A DNA stretch of 39,405 nt from an uncultured Bacteroidales bacterium (GCA_900317125.1 ONFR01000028.1:1-39405); one strand, 5' to 3'. Counted from the stretch's first letter, positions 24,955 through 32,845 are shown. Notes: a model not told the origin generated them from the sequence alone. A program made the numbers and translations.

Positions 24955-25189
24955 TATCCCAAATCGGACAATCGGAAACCGAAAACTCATACAGAGTATT
25001 ATTGGCAAGGGGTAATATGTTGGCTATTAAGTGAAAACACATACGAAGTACCTGCCGAATCGTGCAATGCATGGGGAATCGTCCTGCCCCGGAGGGGTTT
25101 TCGTTTAATAGCATATCCCGTTGTTAAACAGATATATTCTCCGGAGGAGATTTCGAATAGGGTATATTCCAATGACCGATTTTGGATTA
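24955..25189 (-). repeat. MITE-like element, copy 1
   Basis: Read on the minus strand this stretch aligns along most of its length with 29355-29504: an ATCGGTC-type left end, GGAATATACC, TTCGAAATCTCC, a CGAAAACCCCTCCGGGG palindrome, GAGTTTTCGGTTTCC and a CCGATTTGGGA-type right end. Copy 1 has roughly 85 bp extra in the middle. Its ends are imperfect inverted repeats (24957-24969 and 25174-25189). No coding capacity. Confidence 0.65.
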
Positions 25190-25260
25190 TCGACTGTTTT
25201 TTGTTGTCAGCCGCCCTTTTTGTACTGGTTCAACCCGACGGCCGATAAGGTATAATGAAA

Positions 25261-25290
25261 GGTCTCCGCCCGGCGTGCCGGGCGGAGACC
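25261..25290 (-). terminator. Terminator after yicC
   Basis: GGTCTCCGCCCG (25261-25272) and CGGGCGGAGACC (25279-25290) form a perfect 12-bp stem, followed on the minus strand by TTTCATT. It lies 18 bp beyond the yicC stop. Confidence 0.75.
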
Positions 25291-25308
25291 TGAGGGGGGT
25301 GCTGCGGG

Positions 25309-26172
25309 TCAGAGTATGTTGCCCAGCTGCTCTTTTATCTTCTCGAGTTCGTCTTTCATCCCCACGACGATTTTCTGTATCTCCACATGGTTGGCTTTCG
25401 AGCCGGTGGTGTTGATTTCGCGCCCCATTTCCTGGGCTACGAAGCCGAGTTTCTTGCCGCAGTTCTCTTCGTGGTCCATGGTGTGGCGGAAGTAGTCGAT
25501 GTGTTTGGCCAGGCGTATTTTTTCTTCGGTGATGTCGAGTTTTTCGAGGTAGTAGATGAGCTCCTGCTCGAACCGGTTAGGGTCGATTTCCTTGATGGCG
25601 GCTTCGCTGAAGTAGCGGTGGATGCGTTCTTTGGCGGTGTCGATGCGTTCGGCCTCGTATTGGGGGATGCTGTTGAGTTTCTGTTCTATCAGGTCGACGT
25701 GCTTGATAAAGTCTTTCTTCAGTATGTCGCCTTCTTGTTGGCGGAAGCGGTCGACGTCGGCCACGGTGTCGGCAATGGTGCCGGCAATGGTCTGCCATTC
25801 CTTGTCGTCGAGGTCGGTGTTCTCGGTGGTCTCCCATACGTCGGGTATGCGCAGGATGGTGTCGAGGAGGTTGGTGGTGGGCTGGTCGAGCTGCTGTGCC
25901 AGCTGTTGGAGCTGGCTGTAGCGTTGCAGCACGAGGTCGGTGTTGATTTGTGCGGCGGTGGCGGTGCCGGACTCTTCGGTGATGATCAGGTCGATTTTGC
26001 CGCGTTCAAGAGGGTTGAGCAGGGTGCGGATGTCCAGCTCCCGCGAGCGGAGCGATGCGGGGAGCTTGGCGATGATGTCGAGGGTTTTGCTGTTGAGGGT
26101 TTTGATTTCGACGGTGTATTTACGGTCGGCGGCGGTGCATTGCCGTTTGGCGTAGCCGGTCATTGATTTCAT
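25309..26172 (-). CDS. yicC: YicC-family endoribonuclease
   Basis: Stress-induced protein family for which RNase activity has been shown in E. coli. The start MKSMTGYAKRQ is diagnostic (usually MxxSMTGFxR), followed by VEIKTLNSKTLDIIAKLPAS. The C-terminal DUF1732 segment DYFRHTMDHEENCGKKLGFVAQEMGREINTTGSKAN ends the protein. I use the ATG at 26172; the open frame extends upstream into apbE but has no family similarity there. 287 residues, normal. Begins 22 bp after apbE. Confidence 0.94.
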   Translation of the reverse strand: MKSMTGYAKRQCTAADRKYTVEIKTLNSKTLDIIAKLPASLRSRELDIRTLLNPLERGKIDLIITEESGTATAAQINTDLVLQRYSQLQQLAQQLDQPTTNLLDTILRIPDVWETTENTDLDDKEWQTIAGTIADTVADVDRFRQQEGDILKKDFIKHVDLIEQKLNSIPQYEAERIDTAKERIHRYFSEAAIKEIDPNRFEQELIYYLEKLDITEEKIRLAKHIDYFRHTMDHEENCGKKLGFVAQEMGREINTTGSKANHVEIQKIVVGMKDELEKIKEQLGNIL

Positions 26173-26194
26173 AGGTTTCGATGCTTTAGTTGTT

Positions 26195-27220
26195 TTATTC
26201 GGTGATGAGTGCCTGAAATGCGGGTGTGGCGTGGGTGCGGTATTTTCCGTGGTCGTCGTAGATGAAGAAGGCGGCCTGGATGTCGGGGTTGTCGGGATGG
26301 TCGTTGATGAATTGCAGGGCTTTGTCGAGCCCCATGACCATGAATGCAGTGGCCATGGCGTCGGCATACCACGAGGCGGCGCTGACCACCGAGACACTGA
26401 GCAGCGTGTGGCTGACGGGCAGGCCGGTGGCGGGGTCGATGGTGTGGGAGTAGCGGATGCCGTCCTGTTCGTAGTATTTGCGGTAGTTGCCGGAGGTGAC
26501 TACGGACTGGTTGCGCAGGGCGATGGCTGTCTCGATTTCGGGGCTGCTGTATTTGTTTTCGGCAGGCCGTTCGATGCCTACGGTCCAGGGGGTGCCGCCG
26601 GGTTTGGAGCCTTTGGCTATCACTTCGCCGCCGATGTCGACGAGGTAGTTGTGGATGCCGAGACTGTCGAGCATGGCTGCCAGCAGGTCGGAGGTGTAGC
26701 CCTGGGCGATGGCGTTGAAGTCGAATTCGAAGGGGGTGTTGCGCCGCAGGATATAGGGGGTGGAGCCGTCGGCTGAGGGGTGGGGGATGAGGGTGTAGGC
26801 TTGGGGGGTGAGTTGCGCCATGAGCGTGTCGATTTGGCCGGGACGGATGTCGGCACGCCGCTTGAAGCCGAAGCCGTAGAGGCTGACCAGGGTGCCTATG
26901 CGGCAATCGAAAGCGCCGTGGGTGTAGTGGCGGATGGTGCTGGCTTTGTCGACGAGGTCGTGGAAGAGAGGGGTGATAAGCGAGTCCTGCCCGCTGTTGA
27001 TGCGGCGGATAAGGGAGTGCTCGTTCCAGAGGGAGGCGGTGCGGTCGACGAGCTGCAGCAGGGAGTCGACTTGCGGCTGCAGGTTGCGCTGCCCGGGGTC
27101 GAAGTAGATGATGCTGTAGTAGGTGCCTTGGGTTTCGCCTTGCAGTGTGACGGGGCGGCCGGAGCGGTGGCATGCGCCGAGCAGCAGCAGGCAGGCGAGG
27201 AGGATGGCGGGGTGTTTCAT
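26195..27220 (-). CDS. apbE: FAD:protein FMN transferase
   Basis: Flavinylates threonine residues of exported or membrane redox proteins such as Na+-NQR and RNF subunits. It is a lipoprotein with lipobox LLGAC (C17). The family motifs are TQGTYYSI, a core FDFNAIAQGYTSDLL (about 168-182; most members have DLGGIAKGYA), YLVDIGGEV and SGNYRKYY ... SHTIDPATGLPV, then ADAMATAFMVMG with the metal-binding aspartate. 341 residues. No Nqr or Rnf gene is in the window, so its client is unknown. The T9SS gene upstream is separated by a terminator (27236-27271). Confidence 0.94.
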   Translation of the reverse strand: MKHPAILLACLLLLGACHRSGRPVTLQGETQGTYYSIIYFDPGQRNLQPQVDSLLQLVDRTASLWNEHSLIRRINSGQDSLITPLFHDLVDKASTIRHYTHGAFDCRIGTLVSLYGFGFKRRADIRPGQIDTLMAQLTPQAYTLIPHPSADGSTPYILRRNTPFEFDFNAIAQGYTSDLLAAMLDSLGIHNYLVDIGGEVIAKGSKPGGTPWTVGIERPAENKYSSPEIETAIALRNQSVVTSGNYRKYYEQDGIRYSHTIDPATGLPVSHTLLSVSVVSAASWYADAMATAFMVMGLDKALQFINDHPDNPDIQAAFFIYDDHGKYRTHATPAFQALITE

Positions 27221-27235
27221 GCGTCGCGTGGTTCT

Positions 27236-27271
27236 AAAAAAAAGCGTCCAGCACCCGGGTGCAGGACGCTT
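27236..27271 (-). terminator. Terminator after the repeat-built T9SS gene
   Basis: On the minus strand AAGCGTCC/GGACGCTT (27264-27271 and 27242-27249), with an inner GCACCC/GGGTGC stem, leads into a T-run (27243-27236). Confidence 0.88.
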
Positions 27272-27294
27272 GTGTGACAGGTAAGGGGTTTACC

Positions 27295-28959
27295 CTATTT
27301 GGTGATGATGAATTTGCGTATCACGGTCTCGCCGTTCTGGAGGGAGAGGTGCATGGTGTAGGCACCTTTGGTGAGGTTGGTGAGGTCCATGACGGTTTTG
27401 TTGCCGAGGTTGGTGTTGGCGACCACCTGTTGCCCAAGGGCGTTGTAGATGGTTACGCGGCTGATGTTCTCGGCACTCTCGATGTTGAGTTGACCGACAG
27501 TGGGGTTGGGGTAGAGGGTGACATTGGCACTCTCGGCACCGTTGATGCCCACAAAGGTGACGATGGTAATCCAGCTGGTGTCGTGGCAGGAGTAGCTGTT
27601 GTAGTTGAGGGTTGCCTGGAGCGAGACGTCGATGTTGCCCTGGACGTTGGGTATGCGGAGGGTGTCGGCGGTAGAGGTCTGGTTGCCATAGGTCCATTTA
27701 TAGGAGGCTCCGGGGGTGCAGGTGGGGTAGAGGACGGCGGTCTCGCCGGCTTTGAGGTTCCATTCGCCGTTGATGGAGGTGATGACGGGGGCTTTCTTGA
27801 GGGTGAGCATCAGTACCATCATGCTGTCGCAGCCGAAGGTGTCGGTGCTGAAGGCATAGGAGGGTGCTTTCTCGGGCACATTATAATAGGTGCGGTTGTT
27901 GAGGTCCCAGTGGAAGCTGTCGCAGGCGTTGACATAGGTGGAGTCGTAGCCGGATTTGTGGATGGTGATGTGGATGGCGATGGTGCTGTCGTAGCATCTA
28001 GCCCAACGACGGTCGGTGAGCATGGTGTCGAAGTAGCCGCTCTCGGAGAAGCGCTTGGTGGTGGAGCCTACCAAGGAGCTGATGGTGAAGAGCACGTTGT
28101 TGCAGCCTTCGACGGCAGTGTCGCAAACGGGGGTGCGGGGAGTTTTGATGTTGAGGGTGATGGGGCGGTAGGTGACGCAATGGGTGGTGCTGTTGGTGTC
28201 GAGGATGCTGTAGACACCGCTCTCAGTGTATTCGTGGCCACGCCAGGTCTTGGAGGCGCAGGCGGAGTCGTAGACCATGGCGGCGCTGTCGACGATGATG
28301 CTGAGGGTGAGCTGGTGGAGGGTGTCGCAGTTGATTTCGGCGTTCTCAACCAAGTGGGTGTAGACGCCGGAGGTGGTGAGGAGGGTGTCGTACCAGTGGT
28401 AGTCGCCGCAGTTGCTCACAACCTCATTGACGTTGATGGTGGAAACCAGATTGAGGTTCAGCACATCGATATGGGTGCAGTTGTCGGTGACGGTAGTGTC
28501 GCCGTAGACACCGGACTGGAGGAGGGTGTCGCCTTTCCAGACGTACTGGCCGCAGGTGTGAACGGTCTCGGCATCGGTCTCGGTGTTGGAGAGGGTCAAC
28601 GACAGGTTGAAGATGCTGTCGCATAGACCGGAACCGACGGCGGCAACGACGGTGTCGCTATACATGCCTGCCTGGGTGTAGGTTTCACCGCGCCAGTTGT
28701 AGGTGCAGCGGGTGCCGATGACGGTCTGGTTGGAGACGAAGGGGTGGTTGACGGTGAGGTTGAGGACGAACAGCGTGTCGTCGGTGGGGTTGATGTAGTA
28801 AACCACGGTGTCGTTGGTGTATGTCTGCCCGTCAATCCATGCGAGGGATCCACATACGGTTGAATTGGATGTGATAATGGTGCGTTGAGTGTTGTCCTGG
28901 GCAAGGGCCAAAGGCATGACGGCAACGGCCAATAATAGACTTAATAATGCTTTTTTCAT
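27295..28959 (-). CDS. T9SS cargo protein with seven Cys-flanked repeats
   Basis: Surface-exported protein of unknown function. Signal peptide MKKALLSLLLAVAVMPLALAQ (1-21). From about residue 34 to 395 it contains seven degenerate modules of 36-50 residues, each with a leading cysteine, often a W-G-x-x-Y segment, SGVY-DT and a closing C-D-S-I-x-x-L-x-L-T strand (CTYNWRGETYTQAGMYSDTV, CGQYVWKGDTLLQSGVYGDT, CASKTWRGHEYTESGVYS). Paired cysteines suggest disulfides within each unit. An Ig-like stretch follows, and the end (VTLYPNPTVGQLNIESAE, then GAYTMHLS and RKFIITK) is a type A T9SS sorting domain. The promoter box is at 29051-29059. An adhesive or structural role is likely but not shown. Confidence 0.85.
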   Translation of the reverse strand: MKKALLSLLLAVAVMPLALAQDNTQRTIITSNSTVCGSLAWIDGQTYTNDTVVYYINPTDDTLFVLNLTVNHPFVSNQTVIGTRCTYNWRGETYTQAGMYSDTVVAAVGSGLCDSIFNLSLTLSNTETDAETVHTCGQYVWKGDTLLQSGVYGDTTVTDNCTHIDVLNLNLVSTINVNEVVSNCGDYHWYDTLLTTSGVYTHLVENAEINCDTLHQLTLSIIVDSAAMVYDSACASKTWRGHEYTESGVYSILDTNSTTHCVTYRPITLNIKTPRTPVCDTAVEGCNNVLFTISSLVGSTTKRFSESGYFDTMLTDRRWARCYDSTIAIHITIHKSGYDSTYVNACDSFHWDLNNRTYYNVPEKAPSYAFSTDTFGCDSMMVLMLTLKKAPVITSINGEWNLKAGETAVLYPTCTPGASYKWTYGNQTSTADTLRIPNVQGNIDVSLQATLNYNSYSCHDTSWITIVTFVGINGAESANVTLYPNPTVGQLNIESAENISRVTIYNALGQQVVANTNLGNKTVMDLTNLTKGAYTMHLSLQNGETVIRKFIITK

Positions 28960-29050
28960 CGTGTGAAAATTTATTAGTTTATCCTTTGTTTATTTATTTT
29001 CAATTATTTAATGTGTCTATTGCCTATTGTTGATTTGGACGATAGAACAT

Positions 29051-29059
29051 GCAAAGATA
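29051..29059 (-). promoter_or_regulatory. -7 box for the repeat-built T9SS gene
   Basis: On the minus strand this reads TATCTTTGC; the leader would be about 85 nt. Confidence 0.62.
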
Positions 29060-29306
29060 ATATTTTTTTTTGAATTGGAGATATTTTTTATTATTGGTGT
29101 AAGGAATTTGCAGTTATTTTTGTAGTGAGGGTTGTGCAGCGGGGTGTGAAGTGGTGCATAACTTAACAGCCCCGGGGGCTGTGCGGGGCAGTGGTGATGG
29201 GGTGTGTGCTGCCGGCTATCTTTTTCATAAGGCTGATTCATTGTTGTGGTTAATTATCTCGTTGATTTTGTTTTTTTACACATGCAACATTGTTTTGTTC
29301 ACCACT

Positions 29307-29315
29307 GCAAAGTTA
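29307..29315 (-). promoter_or_regulatory. Second upstream -7 box, minus strand
   Basis: On the minus strand this reads TAACTTTGC. It could give the T9SS gene a longer transcript, or start a small RNA in 29060-29300. No convincing small protein is encoded there. Confidence 0.35.
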
Positions 29316-29354
29316 CTAATGTATTTTTAATTATGCATGCGGGATGCTTTTTTT

Positions 29355-29504
29355 TTAACCCAAATCGGTCGATGGAATATACCTATTCGAAATCTCCGAT
29401 GGAGAAATATCCTATCTATCAACTTGGTATGCTACTAAGCGAAAGCCCCTACGGGATTATACTCCGTAGGAGTTTTCGGTTTCCTAATGACCGATTTGGG
29501 TTAA
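29355..29504 (+). repeat. MITE-like element, copy 2, perfect 16-bp inverted ends
   Basis: TTAACCCAAATCGGTC (29355-29370) and GACCGATTTGGGTTAA (29489-29504) are exact reverse complements bounding 150 bp without coding capacity. The interior matches copy 1 at 24955-25189 on the other strand. TTAA at both outer edges may be part of the repeat or of a target site. Confidence 0.75.
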
Positions 29505-29640
29505 ATAGCGGTCGTTGGGTTGTACCTGCTCGAAATCTTCGTAGGAGAAATATCCTGCCAATCAACTACGTCCCCTATGGGGACGACAGATTGCAGGCAG
29601 GGGTGCAAACCCCTGTACGGATGGTAGTAAAAAAGCAGAA

Positions 29641-29693
29641 CCCCGAAGGGGTGACACACAGTATGTAGCCGACTGTCTGTCGCCCCTTCGGGG
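29641..29693. repeat. Inverted pair of self-palindromic GC-rich units
   Basis: CCCCGAAGGGGTGACA (29641-29656) and TGTCGCCCCTTCGGGG (29678-29693) are inverted copies with one mismatch, and each also folds on itself (CCCC/GGGG). Nearby are GTCCCC-TAT-GGGGAC (about 29570-29584) and CGGGGGC-TTTT-GCCCCCG (29717-29734). Confidence 0.65.
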
Positions 29694-29793
29694 CTTTGTT
29701 TTATCGTCCACAAGTACGGGGGCTTTTGCCCCCGCCTATTATCTTCCAGTTCTTCGGACTTTTTGGAACACCTGGACCGGCCTGTTGTGGGCG

Positions 29794-31212
29794 TCAGGTG
29801 AGTAGGGTGAGTTCGGCGACGTTTTCGACATGCTGGGTGTGGGGGAACATGTCGACGGGTTGGATGCGGCCAAGGCGGTATTTGGCGGAGAGGAGGCTGA
29901 TGTCGCGTGCTTGTGTGGCGGGGTTGCAGCTGACGTAGACGATGCGCCGGGGCTGCATGGCGAGGAGTTGCTCGACCACTTTCTCGTGCATGCCGGCGCG
30001 CGGGGGGTCGGTGACGACGATGTCGGGGCGGCCTTGCTCGGCGACGAATTGGGGGGTGAGCACTTTGGCCATGTCGCCGGCAAAGAAGCGGGTGTTGCCG
30101 ATATGGTTGGCGATGGCGTTTTCGCGTGCGGCGGCGATGGAGTCCTCGACATATTCGATGCCTACCACCTGTCGGCACATCCGTGCCAGGAAAAGTGCGA
30201 TGGTGCCGGTGCCGGTATAGAGGTCGTAGACGGTGTCGTCGGGGGTGAGCTGGGCATATTGCGCCACAAAGGAGTAGAGCCGCTGGGCTTGTGGGGAGTT
30301 GGTCTGGTAGAAGGTTTGGGGGCGGATGGTGAAGAGGAGGGGGGCGGCGCCGTTGTAGCCTTGCATGGTCTCTTGTATGTGGTCCAGCCCGGCGTAGGTG
30401 GTGGAGGGGAGGTCGGTGTAGGAGTCGTTGAATTTGTCGTTGATGATGTATTGGAGGGAGGTGATTTGTGGGAAGGTGTCGCGCAGGTGGTCCATAAGTC
30501 CTTCCCAGCCGGGGTGGCGTTCGGCTATGACGAGGACGACCATCCACTGGCCGTCGGCGGTGTTGCGGACGATGAGGTTGCGGAGACAGCCGGTGTGGTT
30601 GCGGATGTCGTAGAAGGGGAGGTGGTGGGCGACGGCGTAGTCGCGGGCGGCCAGCCGTATGCTGTCGCTGAGTGCGGGCTGGAGGGCGCAGTGCTCGATG
30701 TTGAGTACTTTGTCGAAGAGGGTGGGGATGTGGAAGCCGAGGGCGCCGGGCTCGGCAGGGGCGTCGGGTGCGGGAGGCAGGTCGTGCCATGCCCGCGAGG
30801 AGAAGGTGAACTCGAGTTTGTTGCGATACCCGTAGATGTGTTCGGAGCCGCAGATGGGTTGCATGCCGGCGCAGTCGAGGTGTCCCAGCCGCTCGAAGTT
30901 GTCCCTCACCTGCTGCTGCTTGGCGGCCAGCTGGTCGGCGTAGTTGAGGGTCTGCCAGCGGCAGCCACCGCAGGTGCCGAAATGGGGACATTGGGGCGGC
31001 ACCCGCCGGTCGGAGAACTGGTGGATGGCCACGGCCTTGCCTTCGGCATAGCTTTTCTTCTTCTTGAGGATTTTGATGTCGGCCACGTCGCCGGGGACGA
31101 CGTAGGGGACGAAGACCACCATGCCGTCGACACGGGCAATGGCTTTGCCTTCGGCGCCGATGTCGGTGATGGTGATGTTCTCGAGTATGGGTTGCTCTTT
31201 TTTCTTCTTCAT
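29794..31212 (-). CDS. rlmD: 23S rRNA (uracil-5-)-methyltransferase, RlmD/RumA type
   Basis: Makes 5-methyluridine in rRNA using SAM. It has an N-terminal TRAM domain (about 8-63; ITDIGAEGKAIARVDGMVVF). A four-cysteine Fe-S site uses C75, C81 and C84 (QCPHFGTCGGCRW) with a fourth in IEHCALQP. The SAM loop is VYDLYTGTGTIALFLARM, and the catalytic cysteine is in YVSCNPATQARD. The ATG at 31212 opens the KKKKEQP run; an ATG 14 codons upstream is less likely. 472 residues. Bacteroidota enzymes of this family may modify U747, U1939 or both; the target base is not readable. Confidence 0.93.
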   Translation of the reverse strand: MKKKKEQPILENITITDIGAEGKAIARVDGMVVFVPYVVPGDVADIKILKKKKSYAEGKAVAIHQFSDRRVPPQCPHFGTCGGCRWQTLNYADQLAAKQQQVRDNFERLGHLDCAGMQPICGSEHIYGYRNKLEFTFSSRAWHDLPPAPDAPAEPGALGFHIPTLFDKVLNIEHCALQPALSDSIRLAARDYAVAHHLPFYDIRNHTGCLRNLIVRNTADGQWMVVLVIAERHPGWEGLMDHLRDTFPQITSLQYIINDKFNDSYTDLPSTTYAGLDHIQETMQGYNGAAPLLFTIRPQTFYQTNSPQAQRLYSFVAQYAQLTPDDTVYDLYTGTGTIALFLARMCRQVVGIEYVEDSIAAARENAIANHIGNTRFFAGDMAKVLTPQFVAEQGRPDIVVTDPPRAGMHEKVVEQLLAMQPRRIVYVSCNPATQARDISLLSAKYRLGRIQPVDMFPHTQHVENVAELTLLT

Positions 31213-31317
31213 GGGTTGGGTGGGGGTGTTTGTTGCGGAACGGATGGACTGCACTGCTGTGGATGCCCGCCAAGCGGGGGAGGAGGGAGGTGGAGCGCCA
31301 GGCTGTGGAGCGGGTGT

Positions 31318-31353
31318 AAAAAAAAGAAGTACTGAATCACAATACTTCTTTTT
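31318..31353 (-). terminator. Terminator after rpmH
   Basis: On the minus strand AAAGAAGTA/TACTTCTTT arms (31351-31343 with 31331-31323) enclose an 11-nt loop and lead into a T-run (31325-31318). Confidence 0.82.
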
Positions 31354-31395
31354 CTCTTTGCAAAGAGTCGTATGCCTGGATTTAGGTAATCCGAT

Positions 31396-31542
31396 TTATC
31401 GCTCGTCGGAGACGGTAAGTTTTTTTCTGCCTTTTCTGCGGCGTGCGGCCAAAACTTTTCTCCCATTAGCGGTGGACATTCTTTGACGAAATCCGTGCTT
31501 ATTGGCTCTTTTTCTGCGTGATGGTTGGAATGTTCTCTTCAT
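31396..31542 (-). CDS. rpmH: 50S ribosomal protein L34 (bL34)
   Basis: Small basic large-subunit protein of 48 residues. Reading the minus strand from the ATG at 31542 gives [20 protein letters not shown] followed by [20 protein letters not shown] and KLTVSDER, an unmistakable L34. Its own -7 box TACTTTTGC lies at 31563-31571, so the leader is about 15 nt, and a terminator follows at 31318-31353. No rnpA follows, unlike the arrangement in many bacteria. Confidence 0.97.
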   Translation of the reverse strand: MKRTFQPSRRKRANKHGFRQRMSTANGRKVLAARRRKGRKKLTVSDER

Positions 31543-31562
31543 TTTTCTTCATTTTTGGAGTT

Positions 31563-31571
31563 GCAAAAGTA
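31563..31571 (-). promoter_or_regulatory. -7 box for rpmH
   Basis: On the minus strand this reads TACTTTTGC, matching TAnnTTTG, 21 bp before the rpmH start. Confidence 0.6.
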
Positions 31572-31697
31572 CGAACTTTTTTTCAATTGGCAAGAAAAAT
31601 TTTTGCCTCTTTTTATGGTGTGTGTATTTAAGTGGCTGAAAGATATTGTGTTGTGGTGAAAAATTAATAGTTTTTTTTATGGTTGAAAAAAAAACTG

Positions 31698-31706
31698 TAA
31701 CTTTGC
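31698..31706 (+). promoter_or_regulatory. -7 box for the hypothetical-secG unit
   Basis: TAACTTTGC, full consensus, about 35 bp before the first ATG. Confidence 0.65.
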
Positions 31707-31741
31707 ATTTCAGTTTAGCGAGGTAAAAAGTTGTTAATGCA

Positions 31742-32404
31742 ATGGATAAAAACAGTTTCGCCCAGATGATGAACCGCCCGGGCAGGCTCAGTCCCGAAGA
31801 GTGGGACGAGCTGCACCGCGAGCGCGACCGCTACCCGTTCAGTGCCCCGCTGCAGGTGCTCTCGCTGCTGGCCGACAAGGCCGGGGGAGCTCCGTTGTGG
31901 GAGCGGCAGGCGCTGCCCTACGTGTCGCTATATGTGCCGGATGTGGAGTGGCTGTATGCGCAGTTGGAGGCATTGGACCGTCCGGCGGCAGTGCCGCCCG
32001 TCGCCCAGCCCACGGCGCAGGCCGAGGCCGTGCCGGCCCGTCTGGCCGGGGAAGAGCGCCAGCTGCCCCCGGGATTCGATATTTTGCAGGAAATCAATGC
32101 CTACCAGGATGTTTCGTTCAAAACCGCTCCGAAGAGCGTGATTTTGTCGAATTTTCTTGAAAAAGACGGTGGAATAACCTTGGATTCCGACGCGTATGAC
32201 GCCGTTTCCGTTCAAGAACTTGCACAAAACAGCATCCGACCGTCTGATTCGGTAGAGTCTGAGACTCTTGCTGTTATACTCGAAAAGCAAGGGAAATTGC
32301 AACAGGCGTTGGCGATGTATGAAAAATTAATGGTCAATAATCCCGAAAAAAGTAGTATTTTTGCAGTTCGAATTGCCGAGTTGCAGTCGAAGTTAAACGG
32401 ATAA
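31742..32404 (+). CDS. Conserved unknown protein upstream of secG
   Basis: 220 residues, cytosolic by lack of any signal peptide. The N-terminal half is helical (SPEEWDELHRERDRYPFSAP) with a Pro/Ala-rich linker near 83-105, then FDILQEINAYQDVSFKTAPKSVILSNFLEKDGG. The C-terminus ends in a single TPR-like helix pair (SETLAVILEKQGKLQQALAM, then YEKLMVNNPEKSSIFAVRIA). I do not recognise a function. GC content falls sharply between the first and last thirds. It shares a promoter with secG, which begins 31 bp later, so a link with protein export or envelope growth is possible only by position. Confidence 0.8.
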   Translation: MDKNSFAQMMNRPGRLSPEEWDELHRERDRYPFSAPLQVLSLLADKAGGAPLWERQALPYVSLYVPDVEWLYAQLEALDRPAAVPPVAQPTAQAEAVPARLAGEERQLPPGFDILQEINAYQDVSFKTAPKSVILSNFLEKDGGITLDSDAYDAVSVQELAQNSIRPSDSVESETLAVILEKQGKLQQALAMYEKLMVNNPEKSSIFAVRIAELQSKLNG

Positions 32405-32435
32405 AAAAGTAATATAATAATAACAAACAAACACG

Positions 32436-32789
32436 ATGTACACTTTTATTGTAATCCTTATTCTGATTGTATGTATTGCATTGGCTCTTGCCGTATTGGT
32501 ACAGAATTCCAAGGGCGGCGGACTGGCCGCGAACTTCTCTGCCCCCAACCAGGTGTTGGGTGTCCGCAAGACGACGGAGACCATCGAGAAGATCACATGG
32601 GGACTGGCTATTGCATTGGTAGTGCTGTCGTTGGCTGCCACTATCGCAATACCTCGTCATAGCACCGAATCGGCCATCACCACCGAGGTTGATGTCAATG
32701 CTGCCAAGTCGGTGACTCCCGCTGCCGCAGCTGCTCCCGTGGCCACCGAGGCCGCTGCCGAGGCTGCCCCTGCTGCCGAAGCCGAGTGA
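32436..32789 (+). CDS. secG: Protein translocase subunit SecG
   Basis: Small membrane partner of the SecYEG channel. Two transmembrane segments (about 2-21 and 52-71) flank the conserved loop VQNSKGGGLAANFSAPNQVLG (21-41). A long low-complexity tail rich in Ala, Pro and Glu (about 95-117) follows, typical of Bacteroidota SecG. 117 residues. A terminator lies at 32811-32845. Confidence 0.95.
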   Translation: MYTFIVILILIVCIALALAVLVQNSKGGGLAANFSAPNQVLGVRKTTETIEKITWGLAIALVVLSLAATIAIPRHSTESAITTEVDVNAAKSVTPAAAAAPVATEAAAEAAPAAEAE

Positions 32790-32810
32790 TGCACTGAACA
32801 AAGAACGACT

Positions 32811-32845
32811 GGGAGATTCGCCTGCACAGGCGAACCTCCCTTTTA
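32811..32845 (+). terminator. Terminator after secG
   Basis: GGGAG and TTCGCCTG (32811-32824) pair with CAGGCGAA and CTCCC (32827-32840) with one internal mismatch, then TTTTATT. Confidence 0.82.

Larger units (their letters stand above)
24728..25308. other. Intergenic region with tandem repeat and MITE-like element
   Basis: 581 bp without a gene. In order it holds the terminator at 24759-24790, an 11-bp tandem repeat at 24877-24909, the MITE-like element at 24955-25189 (inverted relative to its second copy) and the yicC terminator at 25261-25290. Confidence 0.75.
28960..29793. other. Palindrome-rich intergenic region
   Basis: 834 bp without a supported gene. It contains two minus-strand promoter boxes (29051-29059 and 29307-29315), the MITE-like copy 2 (29355-29504), a diverged partial repeat of it (about 29530-29560) and a series of GC-rich palindromes (29570-29734). 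Confidence 0.75.

Noticed and set aside
27259..28626. 455-codon plus-strand frame opposite the repeat-built T9SS gene
   Set aside because: Gly/Val/Asp-rich shadow of the repeat-bearing gene, which has a signal peptide, sorting domain, promoter and terminator.
29017..29241. 74-codon minus-strand frame upstream of the T9SS gene
   Set aside because: It overlaps the T9SS promoter, has odd composition (His/Pro/Asn) and no family resemblance. The promoter box at 29307 is not enough support.
29830..31335. Long open frame (501 codons) on the plus strand opposite rlmD
   Set aside because: The opposite strand carries a complete methyltransferase with Fe-S and catalytic motifs. The plus-strand translation is Gly/Val/Glu-rich with no family pattern, as expected for antisense of GC-rich coding DNA.
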